A stretch of 64,000 bases of DNA from Micromonospora craniellae (GTDB lineage: Bacteria; Actinomycetota; Actinomycetes; Mycobacteriales; Micromonosporaceae). The notes below the pieces were generated by a model. It saw only the letters and a list, made by a program, of their open reading frames with translations, was not told where the DNA came from and ran no database searches. This document shows, in pieces, positions 34,320 through 42,233 of the stretch (position 1 is the first letter of the stretch; every line of letters starts with the position of its first letter). The DNA lies in contig NZ_CP061725.1 in NCBI RefSeq assembly GCF_014764405.1, forward strand, positions 1,612,001-1,676,000, written 5' to 3'. The translations under genes and the position numbers were made by a program.

Positions 34320-35324
34320 TTAAGCGGCTTGTTGTTGCGGCTGGGGCTGGGGTTGGTTGATCCAGACCTGTTCGGGCAGGTCGAGGATCTTTGGTGTGGT
34401 CCGGGTGGTGGCGCCGAACCGTTCCGGATGCGCGGCGCGGGCTGCGGCGAGAGTGTCGAGGCGTGCGGCGTGGACTTGGTGGTGGCGGCCGTGGTGGACG
34501 TCGGCGGGGGTGTGCAGGCCGATTCCGGAGTGCCGGTGGGCGTGGTTGTACCAGGTGACGAAGTCGTTCATGAACGCTCGGGAGTGGGCGAGCGACGCGA
34601 ACCGGTTGGGGAAGACCGGCGCGTACTTCAACGTCTTGAACCATGCTTCGCTGTACGGGTTGTCGTTGGACGTCTTGGGCCGCGAGTGCGAGCGGGCTAC
34701 CTGAAGGTCTTCGAGCAGGTCAGCGACCGATTTCGAGGTCATAGACGTGCCCCGGTCGGCGTGGACCACGTGGGGGACGCCGTGGACGTCGAACACCTCG
34801 CGCATCATGTTCTCGGCAAGCGGGCCGGACTCGCGGGCGTGCACGCGGACGCCGACGATGTACCGGGAGTAGACGTCGATCATCACGTACGCGTCGTAGT
34901 AGATCCCTTTCACGGGGCCAGCGAGTTTCGTGATGTCCCACGTGTAGACCTGCCGCGGCGCGTCGGCGACCAGCTCCGGGCGCTGCCGGGCCGGGCGCCG
35001 GGCCTGCCGGCGACGCTCGCGGACCTGCTCGTGTTCGCGCAAGATCCGGTACATGGTGGCGATCGAGCCGACGTACACACCCTGATCCAGCAGCGCCGCG
35101 TAGATCTGCGCCGGGGCCGCGTCGACGAACTCCGGGCTGTTCACCAGCCGCAGCACATGCTCCCGCTCGGCCAGGGTGAGCGCGTTCGCTGGCGTGCGTC
35201 GCATCGGCCGGGCCGGTGTCGGACGCCGCCGGTCCCGATCCGCGCTGGACCGAGCGATCCCGGTCAGCCGCTTCGCCTCCCGCGTCGGGACCTTCGCGCT
35301 GGTCAGCTGGTGGTAGGTGTCCAT
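34320..35324 (-). CDS. IS3-family transposase OrfB (integrase core)
   Basis: A 334-residue protein. A helix-turn-helix N-terminal region (MYRILREHEQVRERRRQARR) is followed by the rve core: YTWDITKLAGPVKG (first Asp), VVHADRGTSMTSKSVADLL (second Asp) and SNDNPYSEAWFKTLKYAPVF (Glu). The C-terminal NHAHRHSGIGLHTPADVHHG is typical of the family. ATG 35324 overlaps the orfA stop, as expected for coupled or frameshifted expression. The copy at 57993-59009 is a related element. Confidence 0.92.
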   Translation of the reverse strand: MDTYHQLTSAKVPTREAKRLTGIARSSADRDRRRPTPARPMRRTPANALTLAEREHVLRLVNSPEFVDAAPAQIYAALLDQGVYVGSIATMYRILREHEQVRERRRQARRPARQRPELVADAPRQVYTWDITKLAGPVKGIYYDAYVMIDVYSRYIVGVRVHARESGPLAENMMREVFDVHGVPHVVHADRGTSMTSKSVADLLEDLQVARSHSRPKTSNDNPYSEAWFKTLKYAPVFPNRFASLAHSRAFMNDFVTWYNHAHRHSGIGLHTPADVHHGRHHQVHAARLDTLAAARAAHPERFGATTRTTPKILDLPEQVWINQPQPQPQQQAA

Positions 35325-35728
35325 CAGCGTCTGCCGAGCCCGAACACGTCCGGACCGTCCGGCTCGCTCCTGGAGATGTCCTCCAAGAGCTCGCGCGCTT
35401 TTCCCATGATCGTCAACGCCGTCTCCGTCCGCGCCAACTTCGCCTGCGCCAGTTCCAGCTCACGGCGCAACCGGGCGATCTCCGCCTGCTCCGCCGACGG
35501 CCGCCCTACCGTCTGCCCAGCCGGCTTGCCCTGCAACAACCCGGCGTCACGGGCCCGGCGCCACTCCGACATCAACGACGAGTACAAGCCCTCACGCCGC
35601 AGGAACGCCCCACCGTCACCGGCCGCGACGGCCTTCTCGTATCCGGCCAGTAGCTCCAACTTCTGACCCGGGGTGAACGACCGGCGGGCACGCGGACCAC
35701 CCGAACGCGGTCCCTTCTTACGACTCAT
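35324..35728 (-). CDS. IS3-family transposase OrfA (helix-turn-helix)
   Basis: A 134-residue DNA-binding protein from ATG 35728 (SRKKGPRSGG). RRSFTPGQKLELLAGYEKA opens the HTH_8-type domain, and a leucine-zipper-like EQAEIARLRRELELAQAKLA helix follows near residue 90. The frame is open upstream to 35770, but the later ATG fits the family. It cooperates with OrfB in transposition. Confidence 0.85.
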   Translation of the reverse strand: MSRKKGPRSGGPRARRSFTPGQKLELLAGYEKAVAAGDGGAFLRREGLYSSLMSEWRRARDAGLLQGKPAGQTVGRPSAEQAEIARLRRELELAQAKLARTETALTIMGKARELLEDISRSEPDGPDVFGLGRR

Positions 35729-35825
35729 GACCCCATCCTCGGCCACGGCCATGTCAACAGCAGTAGTCAACGCTTCTCAATCCTCAACTCGCCCTGTCCG
35801 GCGGACTTGCTATGAACCGCTGGCC

Positions 35826-36245
35826 TCAACTCACCCTGGCAGACAGGGTGGCCGCGTTGACGAGCCCCTGCACCCAGCCCTCGAGATTCAAGTTGAGTTT
35901 CGGCTTCCCCGTAACCCGCACGAGCGGTGGGTCCACCCCGTCTAGGAACCGGTCATCGTACGCCTGCGAGTTCAAGTTGATCCCCGTCAGGAAATCCCGC
36001 ATCCGGTCGGTGACCTCATGTCGTGACCGTTCCTGCGTCCGGCCGTAGGCACGCAGGCGCCCGTTCGCCTGGATGACCCTGGCCAGGTGACGCTCGTAGC
36101 GCAGATCGTAGCCGGCCTGGTCGTCACGGATCTGCGTCACAGCCCCGATAATCTGGTGGCCAGCGTAGGTGAACACCGCAGCGCCAGCGCCTCCGACGAC
36201 GGAGGCACCGACGAATCCGATGACCGGAGCGGGCCTCAGGACCAT
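35826..36245 (-). CDS. membrane-anchored hypothetical protein, first gene of operon
   Basis: A 139-residue protein. AGGAGG nine bases before ATG 36245 decides the start over a longer upstream frame. Residues 5-35 (APVIGFVGASVVGGAGAAVF, then GHQIIGAV) form one membrane helix. The rest is a charged helical domain (RHLARVIQANGRLRAYGRTQ, then ERSRHEVTDRMRDFLTGINL) ending NLNLEGWVQGLVNAATLSA. No family is recognised. Its TGA overlaps the proposed TTG start of the next gene. The layout of membrane helix plus helical domain is repeated in that gene. Confidence 0.68.
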   Translation of the reverse strand: MVLRPAPVIGFVGASVVGGAGAAVFTYAGHQIIGAVTQIRDDQAGYDLRYERHLARVIQANGRLRAYGRTQERSRHEVTDRMRDFLTGINLNSQAYDDRFLDGVDPPLVRVTGKPKLNLNLEGWVQGLVNAATLSARVS

Positions 36246-37102
36246 CGCCACAAACCTCCTGATGACACCGCCAGGCGGCGTGCGACCTCCTGTTGCTTCG
36301 TGCGCGAATGGTAGCCGCGAGCGTCTCTGTAAGTCACCCCGCCGCCCTGTCAGACTTGAGCGACCCCCACCGCGCATCGCGCAACCAATCACCGGCACCT
36401 TCGGCAGCGGTGGGTCAAGCTAACTTGAATGACGGACCCGTTTCCTACACCAGGTCCGTGGCATCGCCGATGAAGGTTCCGACGTGGTCGACATGAGCCC
36501 CGTCCTCGTCCCGTAGGCAGTCGGACCATCAGCTAGCAGCGCTGGGGGGCCGGGCTTCGTCGGGTACGGTGGCGGCTTCCAGCGCGGCGGCGACCGCCTC
36601 GAATTCGGCTAGGGCGGCGGTGAGGTCCTCGACGATCTCTCGGGCGATGACCTCGGGTGCCGGGAGATTGTCCATGTCCTCTAGGGACTGGTCGCGTAGC
36701 CAGGTAATGTCGAGGTTGGCCTTGTCCCGGGCGAGCAGTTCCTCGTATGTGAAGGACTTGAACCGCACGGTCTCGACGCGCTCGGAGCGGGGCTTACCCG
36801 GTAAGTAGCAGGCGACAAAATCGTCGAGGTGGTGGCGGCGTAGCGGGTTCTGTTTGAGGGTGAAGCGCTGGTTGGTCCGCAGATCATAGATCCACAGGCG
36901 GTCGGTCCAGGGCCGTTCGGCGGCAGGCTTCTTGTCGAAGAACAGCACGTTGGCCTTGACGCCTTGGGCGTAGAAGATGCCGGTGGGCAGGCGCAGCATG
37001 GTGTGGAGGTCGCAGTCCCGCAGCAGCCGCTTCCGCAGGGTCTCCCCCGCCCCGCCCTCGAACAACACGTTGTCCGGCAGGACGACAGCGGCGCGGCCGT
37101 TA

Positions 37103-38263
37103 AGCAGGTTGCCGTAAGTCCTGTCGGTAACCGTCTGGGTTGAGGCTCGTCGTGCGGTATGAACCTCGCTGGGTTTGCATGGAGTTTCCAGACAACGTGC
37201 AAACACCAGCGAGGCCACGATCAGTATGCGACCCCCGCAGACCTACGCCAACCTGACCGACCGGCAGTACCAGGACCTCCTCACCACCTTGCACCAGCGG
37301 TGGCGGGTCGCCGCGCGGGCGGTGATGATCCTGCTCTCGGCAGACGGTATGAGCCCGGCCGAGATCGCTGACCTGCTGCACTACGACCCGGTCACCGTAC
37401 GGCGGTGGATCGCCCGCCACGACGCCGAAGGCCTGACCGGCCTACCCGACCGGCCCCGTCCGGGTCGCCCCCGGCACGGCAGCACCGGCCTCGGTGGCCG
37501 CATCCGTGCCCTGCTGGCCACCCCGAAAGCCTGGACCACCATCCGGATCTGGCGAGCCCTGGGCCGCCCGGCGATCAGCCTACGCACCATGTACCGGCGT
37601 ATCCGCGAACAGGCCACCTGGCGCCGGCCACGTCTGGTGGCCAGGACCGACCCCGACCACGACGCCATCTGCGCCCAGGTCCGGGCCTACCTACGCCGAC
37701 TCCCTGTTGGAACGGTGCTGCTGGCCGAGGACGAAACCTACCTGGAACTGCTGGCCAAGGTCCGCGCCTGCTGGATGCCCCTCGGCGTCCGTCACCGGGT
37801 CGACACTCCGGGGCGTAACCAGCGTCGCAGCATCTTCGGCGCGGTCAACCTCACCACCGGCGCCTGGCACTGCCACCCCTGCGTCAAGGCCGTCTCCGAG
37901 GTGTTCTGCTACTTCCTGGAACAGCTCCTCGACGCCTACCCCGACGCTCCGGCCGTGGTCGTGCTCTGCGACAACGACACCACCCACACCAGCCGCTACA
38001 CCCGGACATGGCTGGCCCAGCATCCCCGCCTGCGTCTGGTGACCGGCGCCCGGTACAGCCCTCAGGACAACCCCGTCGAACGCATCTGGGCCGTCCTCAA
38101 ACACCACATCGCCAACACCGCGGTCACCACCCTCGGCGACCGACTCCGACAGGCCCACGCCTTCTTCCGCCACCGCACCCCCGACCAGAACCTCGCCACC
38201 GCCGCACCCTGGACCAGCCCATGGCTACCCCACGATTACCGACAGAACTTCTGGCCAGGTGCT
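37103..38263 (+). mobile_element. IS630-family insertion sequence in hsdM, TA target duplication
   Basis: The inverted ends AGCAGGTTGCCGTAAGTCCT (37103) and AGCACCTGGCCAGAAGTTCT (complement of the right end at 38263) match over about 32 bp. They are flanked by TA at 37101-37102 and 38264-38265. Removing the element with one TA restores hsdM. Length is 1161 bp. Confidence 0.93.
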
Positions 38264-38266
38264 TAA
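37226..38266 (+). CDS. IS630-family transposase
   Basis: A 346-residue protein from ATG 37226 (longer upstream reading is possible). It has an N-terminal helix-turn-helix (GMSPAEIADLLHYDPVTVRR) and a DDE domain with LLAEDETYLELLAKVRACW (first Asp), VVVLCDNDTTHTSRYTRTWL (second Asp) and SPQDNPVERIWAVLKHHI (Glu). The stop codon TAA at 38264-38266 is not in the element: it is formed by the duplicated target TA plus the next base of hsdM. The frame appears intact. Confidence 0.93.
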   Translation: MRPPQTYANLTDRQYQDLLTTLHQRWRVAARAVMILLSADGMSPAEIADLLHYDPVTVRRWIARHDAEGLTGLPDRPRPGRPRHGSTGLGGRIRALLATPKAWTTIRIWRALGRPAISLRTMYRRIREQATWRRPRLVARTDPDHDAICAQVRAYLRRLPVGTVLLAEDETYLELLAKVRACWMPLGVRHRVDTPGRNQRRSIFGAVNLTTGAWHCHPCVKAVSEVFCYFLEQLLDAYPDAPAVVVLCDNDTTHTSRYTRTWLAQHPRLRLVTGARYSPQDNPVERIWAVLKHHIANTAVTTLGDRLRQAHAFFRHRTPDQNLATAAPWTSPWLPHDYRQNFWPGA

Positions 38267-38866
38267 TGTCGAGGATCGTGGCGATGTGCTGGACAAAGTT
38301 GAGTTGCTTGTTCGCGGTAGTGACGACAAAGTCCTGCCGCTCGATCTCCCGCTCCTCACGAGCCTCCCGGCCATCAGCGCCGACCATGGTGAGGGACGAC
38401 TTGCGGCCGAACGGCGGGTTGGACAGCACCACCGAGTACCGCTGGCCTGGGTCGGCGATCAGCGCGTCCTTGACTTCAATGAGGCTGTCGCCGGTCGGGG
38501 TGCCGATGCCGTGCAGCAGCAGGTTCATCGCGGCGAGCCGCGCGGTGCCATCGACCAGTTCGACACCGTTCACGAAGGTGTCGCGCAGGTGGGCTCGCTC
38601 GGTCGGCGTCAACGTCTCGGCATCGCGGGAGGCGTACTCGTGCGCTGCCAGCAGGAAGCCGCCGGTGCCGGCGGCCGGGTCGACGACAGTGTCCCGGACG
38701 GTCGGCTGAATACAGTCAACCATCGCCTGAATCACCGCACGCGGCGTGAAGTACTGGCCAGCGCCGGACTTGATGTCCTCCGCACCCTTGGAGAGCAGTT
38801 CCTCGTACGCGTCGCCCTTAATGTCCGTGCCGGCGGCCGACCAGCCTCGATCCGTCAGAGGGTCTT

Positions 38867-40505
38867 GCTCCCTGCCTGACCGTTTCGGCTTGACCGTTTT
38901 GTCCACCCGGTTTGGGTGTGATATCGCCACGTGTCGCTGTGGAAGCGCGAGTTCTCCGGGCCCTCGGTCACGGTCTTTCTACTGGTAGGTACAGGGGTCC
39001 AGGGTCAGGTTGTCAGTGGTAGCAGGGTGAGGCGCTGCCAGCAGAGGGTGAACGCGTCGGCCCACGGCCAGGTCTCGGGGATGGACAGGACACGCCGGCG
39101 GGCGTGGGCGGCCAGTTTCGCGGGCAGGTGCAGCAGCCGGTAACGCAGTGTTGCGGGTTCGGCGTGGGCGAGGTCGTCCTGGTCGTGCAGGCCGAGCAAC
39201 CGGGTCCAGGAAGTGATGTCCGCGGCGATGTTGGCGGCGAGGACCCAGCCGCGGTTGACGGTCCAGGCCTTCGACGGCAGGTTCCGCAGGCCCATGGCCT
39301 TGTTCGTGCGCACCTTGTCTTCCACTCCTGCGTGCGAACGATGCAAAGCGTCGATCCATTGCGGCTGGTGCGAGCCCGGCACCCCGGCGATCCGGCTGAT
39401 GTTGGTGGCGACGATCGCGTACCGCCAGCCGGTCCGCTTCTCCAGCGCGGTGAGATTCTTCGCGTGCCGGGCCGACGGCTTCGTGCGCCGCACGAGCAGC
39501 CGTAGCCGGCCGTTCCAGTTCTCCAGGCGCTGGTTGAGGCCGGTCAGTTCCGCGACATGCGCGGTGTCGACGGCCGTGCCGTCCTGGGCGAGGCCGTCGG
39601 TCCACGCTTCAGCAGGCAGTTGCTCGATCGCGATCTCGTCGGCGTCGGTGATCGTCCAGCCGACGGTGAACTTCACGCTGCGCCACAGCCGGTTCATCGC
39701 CTCGATGTGCTCGAGCAGGTCGTGGGTGGCACCGGCCCCATCGACCCTGATCAGAATCTTGCGCCGGTAGGCGACCGGCAACTGAGCGATCGCCTCACCG
39801 AGAACCCGGATGTGATCGGCGACCGTATTCGAGCCGGCACTGCCGGGCCGCAGCAGCATGGCCAGGCATTCCGCGGTGTTCGCACACCACGCACCGAGCG
39901 GATGGAACCCGAAACCCTTCTTGAACGTGGCCGCCGCACCCTGCTTCGGTGAGTGAGCGGTGATCAGGGTGGCGTCCAGATCGATGACCACCCACCCGGA
40001 CAGCAGCTTGCCCGCCACCGTCAGCCACGGGAACCCTTGCGGGCGGCGGGCGAGCAGGGCCCATACGTGAGCGCGGACCTTCGCCCGCGCTTTGCCGATC
40101 CGTTTCAGCGCGGTCTCGTCGAGACCGGCCAACGCTCGCCGGACGGTTGGCTCCGACGGCCGATCACCGAAGACCAATCCCTGATGGGCGAGGACCGCGA
40201 TGTCGGACATGCTCGTGGCGCCGAGCACGATCGCGACCGCGAGTGAGACCAGGACCGTGCCGCGATCCCACCACCCAGGGCCCTTGCCGCGCGGTAGCAC
40301 CTTGTTCAAACCGCTGGTCAGACCGGTCCGATCTGCGCATTTGCGCAGCAGGACCGCACCCGCGTGACCGACCAGACCCTTCCCGCCCGCGCCGACGACC
40401 AGCCGCTGATCCCACCCGCTACCCTTACTCACCAGAAAGGTGCACCCGCTTCTGCTGTGGACATGGACTCGACACCCAAATCCTTGCAGGTCAGGAGCAC
40501 CTTTC
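38867..40505 (-). mobile_element. IS1380-family insertion sequence in hsdM (ends approximate)
   Basis: A single minus-strand transposase gene with short flanking sequences. Candidate ends are TGCTCCCTGCCTGACC near 38869 and TGCTCCTGACCTGC reading inward from about 40505. A second related pair, TTTGGGTGT, lies further in. The hsdM flanks carry a similar TGAC(G/T)GATCGAGG near both junctions. Exact limits and duplication are unresolved. Confidence 0.75.
39005..40432 (-). CDS. IS1380-family transposase
   Basis: A 475-residue DDE transposase. The first acidic motif is WVVIDLDATLITAHSPKQGA near residue 150, then KILIRVDGAGATHDLLEHIE near residue 225, and a Glu-bearing C-terminal region follows NRGWVLAANIAADITSWTRL. 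The end IPETWPWADAFTLCWQRL matches the remnant at 28281-28391. The frame is complete from the start at 40432 to the stop at 39005. Confidence 0.92.
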   Translation of the reverse strand: MSKGSGWDQRLVVGAGGKGLVGHAGAVLLRKCADRTGLTSGLNKVLPRGKGPGWWDRGTVLVSLAVAIVLGATSMSDIAVLAHQGLVFGDRPSEPTVRRALAGLDETALKRIGKARAKVRAHVWALLARRPQGFPWLTVAGKLLSGWVVIDLDATLITAHSPKQGAAATFKKGFGFHPLGAWCANTAECLAMLLRPGSAGSNTVADHIRVLGEAIAQLPVAYRRKILIRVDGAGATHDLLEHIEAMNRLWRSVKFTVGWTITDADEIAIEQLPAEAWTDGLAQDGTAVDTAHVAELTGLNQRLENWNGRLRLLVRRTKPSARHAKNLTALEKRTGWRYAIVATNISRIAGVPGSHQPQWIDALHRSHAGVEDKVRTNKAMGLRNLPSKAWTVNRGWVLAANIAADITSWTRLLGLHDQDDLAHAEPATLRYRLLHLPAKLAAHARRRVLSIPETWPWADAFTLCWQRLTLLPLTT

Positions 40506-40978
40506 GTTTATCGCCCTCGATCAGTCAAATCGCCTCTGACTCGGGGAGGCCAGTTCTCCTTGTCGATCAGGTCAACGATCAGCCGCTTCAGCTTGGCCGG
40601 GTCCTGGATGCGGTTCTGCGCCTTCCGGTAGATCGTGCCGAGCGTGCCAGGCTGACGGGCCAGGTCTTCGAGGATGTGCCGGTAGGTGATCTCCAGGTCG
40701 TCGCCCTCGGCGTCCAGCAGCCGCTGCCAAGAGCAGTGTGCCGGTACGATCCGCTCCGGCTTCAGCGGCCGGGTCTCGCGCTCGTGTGCCATCTTCAGGA
40801 ACAGCAGGTAGGTGAGCTGCTCGGTGTATTCGATCGTGCCGACTCCGTCGTCGCGCAGCACGTTGCAGTACGACCACAGCTTGTCGACCAACCGCCGCGC
40901 GTCAGACACCGTGAGGTGACCCGAGAACTCCGGACACGTCCCCAAGTAGGGTGACGAGGAGTCCGGGAGGAACAGTAC

Positions 40979-41272
40979 GTGAGCAAGAAACCTGCGAAGT
41001 ATTCGCCTGAGTTGCGGGCAGAAGCGGTGCGTTCGGTGGTCGAGGGTCGGCGTACCTATGCTGAGGTTGCGCGTGATTTCGGTCTGGTCGCCGAGACAGT
41101 CCGGAACTGGGTGATCGCCGAGAAGAAGCGTAATCCTGGGCAGACCGACGAGACGCGGGATGCGATCGATCGGGCGAGGGTCGCGGAGATGGAACGGCGT
41201 ATCCGTGAGCTGGAGCAGGAGAACGCTTTCTTGAAAAAAGCTGCGGCCTTCTTCGCGAGAGAACAACGATAA
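40979..41272 (+). CDS. IS3-family transposase OrfA
   Basis: A 97-residue helix-turn-helix protein. KPAKYSPELRAEAVRSVVEG and YAEVARDFGLVAETVRNWVI form the DNA-binding domain, and RVAEMERRIRELEQENAFLK is the leucine zipper. GTG 40979 is used. The end of the gene, at FFAREQR, overlaps the upstream reading of the OrfB frame, with A-rich sequence GAAAAAAGC at 41233 as a possible slippage site for an OrfAB fusion. Confidence 0.9.
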   Translation: MSKKPAKYSPELRAEAVRSVVEGRRTYAEVARDFGLVAETVRNWVIAEKKRNPGQTDETRDAIDRARVAEMERRIRELEQENAFLKKAAAFFAREQR

Positions 41273-41316
41273 GCGAGCGTTACGCGCTTGTCGCTGCGGA
41301 GAAGGCTGCCTTCGAC

Positions 41317-42150
41317 GTGACGATGATGTGCCGCCTGGTCGGTGTTTCCCGGTCCGGTTTCTACGAATGGCTGGATCGGCCGCCGTCGGCCGGAGAGCGA
41401 CGTCGTGTGGAGTTGACCGCGATGATCGAAGCCGTGTTTATCGGCTCGGGCCGCACGTACGGGTATCGGCGTGTGCACGCCGAGCTCGTCCGCGGTGGGG
41501 TCGAGGTCGACGATGACCTGGTGCGGCGGCTGATGGGAGCGAAGGGGCTGGTGCCGGTGCAGGTGAAGCGGCGGCGAGGGCTGACCGTGCCGGACCGTGC
41601 TGCGGGGCCGATCCCGGACCTGGTCGGCCGGGACTTCACCGCGACGGTGCCGGGCGTGAAGATGGTCGGCGACATCACCCAGATCGATACCGGCGAGGGG
41701 CCGTTGTATCTGGCTTCGGTTATCGATTGCTATTCGAAGAGTGTTATCGGGTGGGCGGTCGACGAGCGTTACCCGGCTTCTTTGGTGTGCGCTGCCGTGG
41801 ACATGGCAGCGCGGCGTGTTCCGCTGCCGGACGGGGCTGTTTTTCATTCCGATCGCGGCAGCCAGTACACGTCCGGCGACTTCGCGGCCACGCTTGCCCG
41901 ACACGAGATTCGGCAATCAGTCGGGCGGACCGGCATCTGTTTCGATAATGCCATGGCCGAGTCGTTCTTCGGGAAACTGAAGACCGAGTGGGTACATCAT
42001 CGTGTGTTCGCTACCCGGGCTGACGCACGCCGCGAGATCATCCGGTTCATCGAGGGCTTCTACAACCGGCGTCGGTTGCATTCCGGCCTTGGCTATAGAC
42101 CGCCGGCCGAAGTTCTCGATGAATGGTTTGCTAATCGTCAAGTCGCATGA
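41317..42150 (+). CDS. IS3-family transposase OrfB
   Basis: A 277-residue integrase-core protein. VGDITQIDTGEGPLYLASVI (first Asp), FHSDRGSQYTSGDFAATLAR (second Asp) and CFDNAMAESFFGKLKTEWVH (Glu) are all present. The frame is open back to about 41269 (SERYALVAAEKAAFDV), so the natural product is likely an OrfAB frameshift fusion and GTG 41317 is only the first start codon. Frame intact. Confidence 0.93.
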   Translation: MTMMCRLVGVSRSGFYEWLDRPPSAGERRRVELTAMIEAVFIGSGRTYGYRRVHAELVRGGVEVDDDLVRRLMGAKGLVPVQVKRRRGLTVPDRAAGPIPDLVGRDFTATVPGVKMVGDITQIDTGEGPLYLASVIDCYSKSVIGWAVDERYPASLVCAAVDMAARRVPLPDGAVFHSDRGSQYTSGDFAATLARHEIRQSVGRTGICFDNAMAESFFGKLKTEWVHHRVFATRADARREIIRFIEGFYNRRRLHSGLGYRPPAEVLDEWFANRQVA

Positions 42151-42233
42151 TAGATTGCATTTGGTTCGAGTCCGGATTTTTCGGATCACGTCACTTGTCG
42201 CTTAGCAGCAGCCTCGGACGCACACGTCCGACC

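Larger units (their letters stand above)
34294..35790 (-). mobile_element. IS3-family insertion sequence (ends approximate)
   Basis: It contains orfA and orfB on the minus strand. The lower end begins near TGTCAAGGGTTTGAGG at 34294, and an imperfect counterpart lies at about 35772-35790. Exact ends and a target duplication could not be fixed by eye. It interrupts the middle gene of the three-gene operon. Confidence 0.75.
33691..35829 (-). pseudogene. membrane-anchored protein gene split near its start by an IS3 element
   Basis: The body of the gene (about 34293 to 33691) reads AGTTTTKLIHQAVTQLARAG, then a membrane segment VRIAIVTGTIVAAASVAAVK, then an acidic helical region (DLDLYDELLRGVGIRAQELD) and a Lys-containing tail. 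No start codon fits before the IS junction. On the other side of the IS, a TTG at 35829 that overlaps the previous gene's stop (TTGA) gives about 13 codons RPAVHSKSAGQG running into the element. The joined gene would encode about 215 residues. The 5' reconstruction is inference; no exact target duplication was found. Confidence 0.55.
36529..40911 (-). pseudogene. hsdM: type I restriction-modification DNA methyltransferase, split by two IS
   Basis: Three pieces encode one HsdM. Piece 1 (from GTG 40911): RRLVDKLWSYCNVLRDDGVG to RLIVDLIDKENWP near 40540. Piece 2 (about 38864-38266): GTDIKGDAYEELL, SGAGQYFTPR, the SAM motif VVDPAAGTGGFL, SNPPFGRKS (motif IV N-P-P-F) to HIATILDI. Piece 3 (37100-36529): NGRAAVVLPDNVLFEGGAGE to the end. 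Removing the IS630 element plus one TA joins ILDI to NGRAAVVLPDN exactly as in intact HsdM. The junction around the IS1380 element is less clean. The methyltransferase is inactive as it stands. Confidence 0.93.
40919..42193 (+). mobile_element. IS3-family insertion sequence between hsdS and hsdM
   Basis: The ends read inward as TGACCCGAGAACTCCGGACA (40919) and TGACGTGATCCGAAAAATCC (complement from 42193), sharing TGAC, CGA and TCCGGAC. No target duplication is present. One side is hsdS cut after LLLSDK and the other is 7 bases before the hsdM start. About 100 hsdS codons are missing, which suggests a deletion next to the element. Confidence 0.85.
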
